Assembly (NCBI GenBank): GCA_017881185.1
Contig: JADGRE010000029.1
Coordinates: forward strand, 1 to 37,434
From: Pseudomonadota bacterium
GTDB taxonomy: Bacteria; Myxococcota_A; Polyangia; Polyangiales; JAFGIB01
Direction: 5' to 3'
Length of the DNA: 37,434 nt
The number at the start of each line of letters is the position of its first letter. Position 1 is the stretch's first letter. This document shows positions 31,848-37,434 of this stretch, in pieces. The notes under the pieces were generated by a model. That model made no database searches. It had not been told where the DNA came from and was given only the letters and a program-made list of their open reading frames with translations. The position numbers and the translations under genes were made by a program.

Positions 31848-33872
31848 ATGGTCGCGCAGGACTTTCCACGGGGGCACAGCGCGCACGACACCTTCGGGCG
31901 CGTGTTCGTGGGGTGCGTGTTCGCATGCACGGCTGGCTGGCTCGCGTGGCTGGCGGGCGCGGACGTCGCGCCGGGAGACAGCGGCGAAATCGGCACGGCA
32001 GCGTATCTGCTCGGGGTCGCGCACCCGACGGGCTTTCCGCTCGACCTCCTGGTGTTGCGCCTGGCTTCGTTCCTGCCGCTGGGGTCGATCGCCTGGCGTC
32101 AAAGCGTCGCCGTCGGGTTGATCTCGGCGGCGGTGCTCGCGGCATTGGCGCAGCTCACGCTCGGGCTGTCGCGGCGCAGTGGCGTGTCGTCCGCAGGCGC
32201 TGGCGCTGCGGGTGCGACGGTCGCAGTGTGCGGTCTCTTGTGCTTCGGCACGTTCCTGGGCAGCGCGCTGGGCGTCGAAGTGTATTCGACGGCGTTGCTC
32301 TTGGTCGAGGCCGCTGCACTCACGCTCTTGGCCGGGCCTGTGGCAGCCGCGGCAGGCTGGACGCTCTTTGGTTTGGCGCTCGGCGCGCACGTCACGGCGG
32401 GCTACCTCATGCTGCCGCTGCTGATGGCTGCGTTGCTCGCGCGACCCGCAGCAGCTCGCGCACGCTACCTGCGTTTGCGCATGCCGCTGCTGCTGCTGAC
32501 AGCCGCCATCATCGCGTACCTCCCGCTGGCCGCCCGTCGTGACACTGCGGCGGACTGGGGAGATCCCGAGACCCTCGGGCGGCTGTTCGAGCATCTCACT
32601 GCGGCCCGCATTCGTTCGTCGTTCTCCCACGAGATGTTCCACTCGGGCGGCGCGCCCTCCTTCTTGCTCGCACAGCAGCTCGGCGAGCATCCGTGGCTGC
32701 TGCCGGCGGCCTTGCTCGGCCTCGTGGGGCTGCTCACCCGCGCACGCGCAGCGGCGCTCGTGCTGCTCTCGGTGCTCACGCTCGACTTGGCTTATGCAGT
32801 CTGGGTGAACCCGATGGGCATCGCGGAGCGACAGCTGGGTCACGCGTCCGGCGCCGCGCTGTGTCTGCTTGCCGGCGTGGGCGTCGCGCAGCTGGGGCAA
32901 TGGCTGCTGCGGTGGCGTGGCGGAGCGCTGCTCGGCTTCGGCGTCGCTGGCGCGTTGGCGCTGGCGACCTTTTGGAACACGCCATGGCCCGCGCACGCCG
33001 ACGCGTATGTCACGGCCGAGCGTCTCGGCAGCGGCAGCCCCTTGAGCGCGTTGCCGCCGAGGGCGGCGTATGTCTGCACCTCCGATTCCGCCTGCGCTGG
33101 CGCGCTCTTCGCCGTTTATGTGGAAGCCGCGCGCCCTGACGTCGCGGTCGCGCCCGGTCAACACTTGTGGGACGCGACGGTGTTGCGGCGCTTGACCTCG
33201 TTGCCGTCGCTGCAAGCGCTCGCGCCAGCACAACCGCTCGCACCCACGCAGCGGCGCGCATTGGTCGAACGCGTCCTGCGCGCGTTGCTGGCCGACCCGC
33301 TGCGCCGTCCTCTGGTGTTCGAGAGCGAGGAGCCGCTGCGCCGCGCAGGCGGATCCGTGCCGCTGCGGCCGCTGGCCGCCGCGCCGTTCTTGGTCGCGGG
33401 CACGCCATCGCCGTACGCGCGCTCTGCCACTGCGGCGCAGCGCACGCTCAACGCCGCGCTACACGCACGCTTCGGTGCGGCCGGTCCGCCGACGGCCGCT
33501 GCGCGCTTGCAGTGGTCCGGCGCCTACGATGAGCTCGGGAAGGTCGCGCTGCATGCGGACGACATTGGGGCCGCGGTTGCTGCCGAGTCGCGCGCGGTCG
33601 CGCTGGCGCCGGCGCGCGCGGTCGGATTGTCGAACCTCGGCGTCGCACTCGAGGCGGCTGGATCGTTCGAACGCGCGCTGGAGGTCACGCGCCGCGCTGT
33701 GCTCGCTGCGCCCGAGCGTCCGGCGGCGTGGGTCAACTTGATTCGTCTGGAAGGTCGCCTGCACGGCATGTCCGCCGCACGCGACACGCTCAACGCCGCC
33801 CGGCTTGCAGGTGTGCGTGATCCGCGCCTCGACGCGCTGGCTCGCGCGCTCGATCAGGGCAGCACGCGGTAG
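31848..33872 (+). CDS. DUF2723 GT-C-type membrane glycosyltransferase with C-terminal TPRs
   Basis: 674 residues. The DUF2723 signature is near the N-terminus: APGDSGEIGTAAYLLGVAHPTGFPL (GDSGE at 43-47, HPTGFPL at 59-65). About 10-12 membrane segments follow to about residue 400. After that comes a soluble extracytoplasmic region and a TPR-like C-terminus (YDELGKVALHADDIGAAVAAESRAVALAP, AVGLSNLGVALEAAGSFERALEVTRRAVLAAPERPAAW). Members of this group are related to protein O-mannosyltransferases, transferring sugars from a lipid carrier outside the cytoplasmic membrane. Donor and acceptor are unknown. The GD(S)GE acidic residues are intact. The gene's end overlaps the convergent TMTC-like gene by 19 bp. 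Confidence 0.85.
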   Translation: MVAQDFPRGHSAHDTFGRVFVGCVFACTAGWLAWLAGADVAPGDSGEIGTAAYLLGVAHPTGFPLDLLVLRLASFLPLGSIAWRQSVAVGLISAAVLAALAQLTLGLSRRSGVSSAGAGAAGATVAVCGLLCFGTFLGSALGVEVYSTALLLVEAAALTLLAGPVAAAAGWTLFGLALGAHVTAGYLMLPLLMAALLARPAAARARYLRLRMPLLLLTAAIIAYLPLAARRDTAADWGDPETLGRLFEHLTAARIRSSFSHEMFHSGGAPSFLLAQQLGEHPWLLPAALLGLVGLLTRARAAALVLLSVLTLDLAYAVWVNPMGIAERQLGHASGAALCLLAGVGVAQLGQWLLRWRGGALLGFGVAGALALATFWNTPWPAHADAYVTAERLGSGSPLSALPPRAAYVCTSDSACAGALFAVYVEAARPDVAVAPGQHLWDATVLRRLTSLPSLQALAPAQPLAPTQRRALVERVLRALLADPLRRPLVFESEEPLRRAGGSVPLRPLAAAPFLVAGTPSPYARSATAAQRTLNAALHARFGAAGPPTAAARLQWSGAYDELGKVALHADDIGAAVAAESRAVALAPARAVGLSNLGVALEAAGSFERALEVTRRAVLAAPERPAAWVNLIRLEGRLHGMSAARDTLNAARLAGVRDPRLDALARALDQGSTR

Positions 33873-35494
33873 CTCGGGGTCCGCAGCATGGCCTGCAGTG
33901 CCGGCTCCTGCGTCGGAGACCGCATTTGCGCGGCGTAGAACCGCGCGACGCTGGGGTGCCCGCGTTCCAGCTGACCGAGCGCCAGGTGCTCGAGCGCTGG
34001 ATCGCCGAGCGGTTGCGACGCCAGGGAGATGGCCAGCGGTAGCTCGACGCTGCGCAGGTAGTTGGCCGCGAGCAACGCTGCCGCAAGCTCGCGCAGCGCG
34101 GTCGGGTCCGACAGCTTGGCGTAGAGCTGCTGCGCGAACGCCCGGGCACGTGATGGCCCGTAGCCCAGATAGCGTTCGTCACGCAGTGCCGTCACTTCGA
34201 GCAGCGCCGCGTAAGCAAGTTTGCGCCCAGGCACGAGGCGCACCAGGTGTCGGTCGGCCGCGATGGCACCTTCGAGATCGCCCGCGTCCCGTCTCGTTTC
34301 GCCGAGCTTGATCCACGCATATTCCGCGTCCGGTTGCGTGCTGGCCGCGTGGCCCCACAGACGCACCTCGCTGGCCCAAGCTCCCTGGTACTGCACGGTG
34401 CGCGCAGCCAGCAGCAGGACCACGCCGACGAGCAGCGCGTGTCCAGGCACGCGCAGCCGAGCCTGCAAGTGATCTGCAATCGCAGCGCCCGCGAGCGCGA
34501 GTCCCAGTATGGGTAGCGACAGGTAGCGATCTTGCAGCGGGAAGTACATCGGCACGAGGTTGCTGACCGGCAGCATCAGCAGCGCAAAAGCCACGAGACC
34601 GCACACCACCCGCGCGGCGCCTCGACGCTGCGCGACCCAGATCACGCCCACGAAGCACGCGACGATCGCAACTTGCAACGCACCGCAACTGGCGATCGCT
34701 TGTGTGGCGTACATGGGCGAAGTGCGCGCCGGCCACAGCGCGCTCGTCAGTTGAGCCGCGAACGTGGCGCAGACGCGCATCGGAGCGCGCTCGAGCCCAC
34801 CGAGTGTGGTGCGCACCATCTCGCTGGCCTGCCAGGTATCCATCACGCTGCCGCCGAGCACACCCGCCAGCACGATGCTTGGTCCGGAGCGAAGAAGTGC
34901 TTGCCGCCAGTGAAGTCTGCGCACCGTCACATCCAGCATGCACGCCACCAGCGGCAGAGGCAGCGACGTGGTCTTCGACAGCGCGGCGAGCACGAAGGCG
35001 CCCCGCGCATACCAGGCCGCGCGATCCCACGCTGCGCGCGAGCGCAGGTGCCACAGCAGGCTCGTCGCACCGAACAGCAGCGCGAGCACGTCTTTGCGCC
35101 CGGTGGCCCACGACACGGCTTCCACCTGGATCGGATGCAGGCCGCACACCAGACTGCCCAGCGCTGCGGCCGTGTTCGACAAGCCGAGCTCCAGGAACAG
35201 TGCGTGCACGCAGCACACCGCCAGCGCCCACAACGCCAAGCTGACGCAGTGCAGCACGAGTGGGCTCGGCCCCGCCCACGGGACGTCGATCCAGTAGCTC
35301 AGCAAATGCAGCGGGTGATAGGCCTCGAACTGCAGCTGCGCGAAGAACGAGCGTAGCGCGGCCCACGATGGATGCTGCACGTCGGGGTTGTCGATGAGGA
35401 AGCGACCGTCGTCCCAGGAGCGCTGCAACGGGTAGGGCAGCGCTCGCGCGAAGGCCGCGATCACACACACGACGATCAGCAGGCGCGCGCGCAC
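33854..35494 (-). CDS. TMTC-like membrane protein with C-terminal TPR region
   Basis: 546 residues, GTG start at 35494. The N-terminus has a luminal DD motif (RSWDDGRFLIDNPDVQ, D28-D29) and the family block LHPIQVEAVSWATGRKDVLALLF (120-141), both typical of TMTC-type protein O-mannosyltransferase relatives in the GT-C class. About ten membrane segments precede a helical TPR-type tail (AEYAWIKLGETRRDAGDLEGAIAADRHLVRLVP). The sugar donor and target are unknown. It lies convergent to a DUF2723 protein of similar design, and follows two small exported proteins on the same strand, whose nearest stop is one base before its start. Co-transcription is likely. Confidence 0.83.
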   Translation of the reverse strand: MRARLLIVVCVIAAFARALPYPLQRSWDDGRFLIDNPDVQHPSWAALRSFFAQLQFEAYHPLHLLSYWIDVPWAGPSPLVLHCVSLALWALAVCCVHALFLELGLSNTAAALGSLVCGLHPIQVEAVSWATGRKDVLALLFGATSLLWHLRSRAAWDRAAWYARGAFVLAALSKTTSLPLPLVACMLDVTVRRLHWRQALLRSGPSIVLAGVLGGSVMDTWQASEMVRTTLGGLERAPMRVCATFAAQLTSALWPARTSPMYATQAIASCGALQVAIVACFVGVIWVAQRRGAARVVCGLVAFALLMLPVSNLVPMYFPLQDRYLSLPILGLALAGAAIADHLQARLRVPGHALLVGVVLLLAARTVQYQGAWASEVRLWGHAASTQPDAEYAWIKLGETRRDAGDLEGAIAADRHLVRLVPGRKLAYAALLEVTALRDERYLGYGPSRARAFAQQLYAKLSDPTALRELAAALLAANYLRSVELPLAISLASQPLGDPALEHLALGQLERGHPSVARFYAAQMRSPTQEPALQAMLRTPSYRVLP

Positions 35495-35495
35495 C

Positions 35496-36005
35496 TCACA
35501 GAGGGTACTGGCTTTTCACGTAGGCGATGAAGTCTTGAACGTCGCGCTTGAGCCGGTCTTCGGTCGAATCCAGATCGCGGCTTGCGACCCACGCCTGCGG
35601 CCCGCTGCGCTCGAAGCGGTAGCTCGCCTGGTCGAGCAGCAGGATGAGCGCACCATCCTTAGCTTGCATCACGCGCAGCTGTCCGCTCGGATCCGGTGGC
35701 GGCAGCGTGCGCCCGTATTGCTCGCGATCGGCCTGGCTCACCCACTCGATGCCGACAGGCGCAACGCCCACACGAATGTCGACGCTCAGATCGCCTGCGT
35801 GCTGCGGCAGCTGGACGGCCCAGCCCGGTTTGGGCGTGAGACGCGCCTGCGCAAGACAGTCATCGATGAGCGCGATGGCTTGGCTCTCTGGCAGCGCCGA
35901 CAGCTGCTCTGGCTCGGCATGCCGCACGGGTACCGCGCTCGCCACACAACCGAACACCGGCAGCGCGAAACAGCAGGCGATGAGGGTCGAAGTCTGCAGT
36001 CTCAT
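35496..36005 (-). CDS. Small lipoprotein of unknown function
   Basis: 169 residues. The signal ends in VFGC (Cys20), a lipoprotein box. The mature part has no family I recognise: PESQAIALIDDCLAQARLTPKPGWAVQLPQ, then a beta-type stretch DLSVDIRVGVAPVGIEWVSQADREQYGRTLPPPDPSGQLRVMQAKDGALILLLDQASYRFE, ending KRDVQDFIAYVKSQYPL. Its ATG overlaps the stop of the AgmX-like gene (ATGA) and its stop is one base from the start of the TMTC-like gene, so three genes probably form one operon. Confidence 0.75.
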   Translation of the reverse strand: MRLQTSTLIACCFALPVFGCVASAVPVRHAEPEQLSALPESQAIALIDDCLAQARLTPKPGWAVQLPQHAGDLSVDIRVGVAPVGIEWVSQADREQYGRTLPPPDPSGQLRVMQAKDGALILLLDQASYRFERSGPQAWVASRDLDSTEDRLKRDVQDFIAYVKSQYPL

Positions 36006-36586
36006 TCAAGCGTCAGGGGGTAGTGCACCACCATGTCGGGTCCGTGAAAGGTACGGAACCGCATGGCCGAGGCCGCTTTGCGCAGGCATGCGCCGGCCTC
36101 ACCCTGTGTAACGCTCGACGGGCCGCTCAGATTCACAGCCCCCACTTTGCCTTGCCCGGAGATGCGCAGACCGAAGGTCACCTGGCCATGCACAGGCTCG
36201 TCGCTGGCCACCAGAATCAAGCAGCGACGCACTTGTGCGAACACGCTGTCGAAGCCTTGCTCGATCTCGTGGCCGGTGAGTTGCTCTTCGCCGCCGGCGC
36301 TGTTCATGTCCACGCTGCGCGTGTCGTTCTCGCCGAGGTCGTCTCCGGTCATGCTGTTGCCGCCGGGCCCGCGGGCTTTGCTCCGCGTGCCGCCCGATGC
36401 ATGCTTGCGCCGCGCGCGATCGGACTTGTGCGTGGCGTCTGGACTCGCGTCGTCCGACGCGCTTTCTTGCGCCTGTGGTGGTGCTTCCGGCGCGAGGCTG
36501 ATATCGATCCAGCCGCGGTGGTAACCGTAGACGAACCCTCCCCACAACAGGGACGCGACTCCAAAGCCCGCTAGAAACCGCAGCAC
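36002..36586 (-). CDS. Membrane-anchored AgmX/TonB-like C-terminal domain protein
   Basis: 194 residues, GTG start. It begins with one membrane segment (FLAGFGVASLLWGGFVYGYHRGW), then a charged Ser/Asp/Lys/Arg-rich linker (about 35-100), then a domain with GFDSVFAQVRRCLILVASDEPVHGQVTFGLRISGQGKVGAVNLSGPSSVTQGEAGACLRKAASAMRF. This pattern (paired cysteines and a G-x-V-x-F-x-I core) resembles the C-terminal domain of AgmX, a gliding-motility protein of Myxococcus. Its stop overlaps the next lipoprotein start. It is divergent from the 36603 gene across only 16 bases. Confidence 0.75.
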   Translation of the reverse strand: MLRFLAGFGVASLLWGGFVYGYHRGWIDISLAPEAPPQAQESASDDASPDATHKSDRARRKHASGGTRSKARGPGGNSMTGDDLGENDTRSVDMNSAGGEEQLTGHEIEQGFDSVFAQVRRCLILVASDEPVHGQVTFGLRISGQGKVGAVNLSGPSSVTQGEAGACLRKAASAMRFRTFHGPDMVVHYPLTLE

Positions 36587-36593
36587 GCGGCCT

Positions 36594-36599
36594 TATAAC
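36594..36599 (+). promoter_or_regulatory. Possible -10 element in a very short divergent spacer
   Basis: TATAAC lies in the 16-bp gap between two divergent start codons. If real, plus-strand transcription would begin near 36606, and the second ATG at 36618 would be the better start. On the other strand the same bases read TTATAA. No -35 box is clear. Confidence 0.3.
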
Positions 36600-36602
36600 A
36601 CG

Positions 36603-37199
36603 ATGCCTCGCTCGAATATGCGATTGCAGTTGAACGGAGCCTGGCTCTTGGCGTTGCTGGGCGCGCTCGGCGTGCAAGCCGCAGCTGTCGCGGCCCATGC
36701 GCAGACGCCGAGTGAGCCCGCGCGCTACCTGCTCGCTGCGTCTGCGGGAGTGCCGCTGCGCCTGACCATGACGAGCGAGCTGGGACAAACCCGCTTCGCG
36801 CCAGCCTATACCGATGCACTGGTCGGCTATGTGCCCGCCGGCCAGAAGGGCTACGGACACGGCTTTGGCCTGGGAGCCGCGCTCAATCTCGGGCGCGATG
36901 GTGGCTACACCGCGCCGCTCTATGCCGCACAGCAGTTGGTGCTCATGCCGGCGTATCTGGGCCACTACGAGCTCAGCGGCGATCTACTCGCGCTCGCTCA
37001 TCTGGGCGTGCCGATCGTGGTGCACGGTGGTCCGAGCGCCGGCCTCGAGCTGGGCATGTTGCTCGACTACCGGATCTTGGCGGGTGCCGGCATCTTCGCG
37101 CAGCTGGACGTGGACGCGTATGCTGGCGCGCAGTCGCGCATGAACGTCATCGCCAGCTTGGCGCTCGGCGTGCTGCTCGACTACGAGGTGCTGCCATGA
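36603..37199 (+). CDS. Exported protein of unknown function, possibly outer-membrane beta-barrel
   Basis: 198 residues, with a second ATG at 36618 as an alternative start. A signal peptide runs to AHA (about residue 33 from the first ATG). The mature part alternates short hydrophobic and Gly-rich strands (LAASAGVPLRLTMTSELGQTRFAPAY, HGFGLGAALNLGRDGGYTAPLYAAQQLVLMPAYLGHYELSGDLLALAHLGVPIVVHGGPSAGLELGMLLDYRILAGAGIFAQLDVDAYAG), compatible with a small outer-membrane barrel. Not assigned to a family. The last four bases overlap the next gene (ATGA), so they form an operon. Confidence 0.68.
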   Translation: MPRSNMRLQLNGAWLLALLGALGVQAAAVAAHAQTPSEPARYLLAASAGVPLRLTMTSELGQTRFAPAYTDALVGYVPAGQKGYGHGFGLGAALNLGRDGGYTAPLYAAQQLVLMPAYLGHYELSGDLLALAHLGVPIVVHGGPSAGLELGMLLDYRILAGAGIFAQLDVDAYAGAQSRMNVIASLALGVLLDYEVLP

Positions 37200-37434
37200 G
37201 TGCGCGCAAGCTGGCCCTCTTGGTCGGTCTGTGGTTGTGCGTGATCGCCCCCACGCCGGGCTCGGTCGGCTCGTGCAACGGCGACCGCCTGGATCGCGCG
37301 GCGGACCTGCGGCAGTACTGCGAGCAGCGCGAGCAGTTGATCTGCGTGCGGCGTTTCTTGCGCAAGGAGATCACCGCGGCTGCTCGTGACAGCTGCCGGT
37401 ATCGCGGCATCGACGCCTGCATGCAGCGCAGCTT
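37196..37434 (+). CDS. Cys-containing secreted protein, 3' end missing
   Basis: 79 readable codons; the gene runs off the window. It starts MSARKLALLVGLWLCVIAPTPG, a signal peptide, followed by repeated cysteines (SCNGD, QYCEQ, LICVRR, DSCRYR, DACMQ), suggesting disulfides in an extracytoplasmic domain. No family recognised. It is coupled by ATGA to the preceding exported protein. Confidence 0.7.
   Translation, partial: MSARKLALLVGLWLCVIAPTPGSVGSCNGDRLDRAADLRQYCEQREQLICVRRFLRKEITAAARDSCRYRGIDACMQRS

Overview
The window is high-GC DNA that reads like a Myxococcota chromosome (Polyangia or a relative). This is an inference from gene content: a PEGA-domain Ser/Thr kinase, AgmX-type C-terminal domains, a DUF4388-like plus J-domain protein, a CFI-box secreted protein, many lipoproteins and TPR/HEAT proteins, and a type IV pilin locus with a sigma-54 activator. 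Genes are packed tightly and often overlap by ATGA. No gene-free stretch exceeds about 230 bp. I found no tRNA, rRNA, CRISPR array, insertion sequence or prophage.

Layout. 1-2414 (minus): tetrapyrrole genes, a SUMT-HemD fusion abutting a partial hemB. 2510-6235 (plus): a secreted CFI-box protein, a DUF192 lipoprotein and a cyclophilin lipoprotein. 6280-6762 (minus): a small conserved protein. 6861-10945 (plus): a GT4 glycosyltransferase, a methyltransferase, a TPR protein with an unusual C-terminal domain, and a DUF4388-like/J-domain protein. 10958-14364 (minus): two exported repeat proteins (beta-propeller/HEAT/AgmX, and HEAT). 14404-19990 (plus): a large phosphodiester-glycosidase-like membrane protein and a Ser/Thr kinase with three PEGA repeats.

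20032-24599 (minus) is the most interesting part. It runs, in transcription order, from a PilR-like sigma-54 activator to a pilin, a second PilA-like pilin, a strong intrinsic terminator, a TPR protein and a third prepilin-like protein. Both main pilin genes have a good -24/-12 promoter about 80 bp before the start codon. The pilA-like gene also has three TGAC-N7/8-GTCA palindromes upstream, two of them at typical enhancer distance. All three prepilins end in the same EF-hand-like loop (DxDGD-x6-E), so the locus may encode a calcium-responsive or calcium-stabilised pilus under PilR/sigma-54 control.

24627-37434 holds a 9-bp minisatellite, a small unknown protein, a TPR lipoprotein, a GNAT-like protein, a soluble PAS histidine kinase, a YbhN-type membrane protein, a membrane protein with an L7/L12-like domain, a UbiA-family prenyl-phosphate transferase, two convergent GT-C/TPR membrane proteins (DUF2723 and TMTC-like), and a group of small exported proteins. 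The UbiA, GT-C and YbhN genes together suggest lipid-linked sugar donors feeding envelope or protein glycosylation. That link is an inference.
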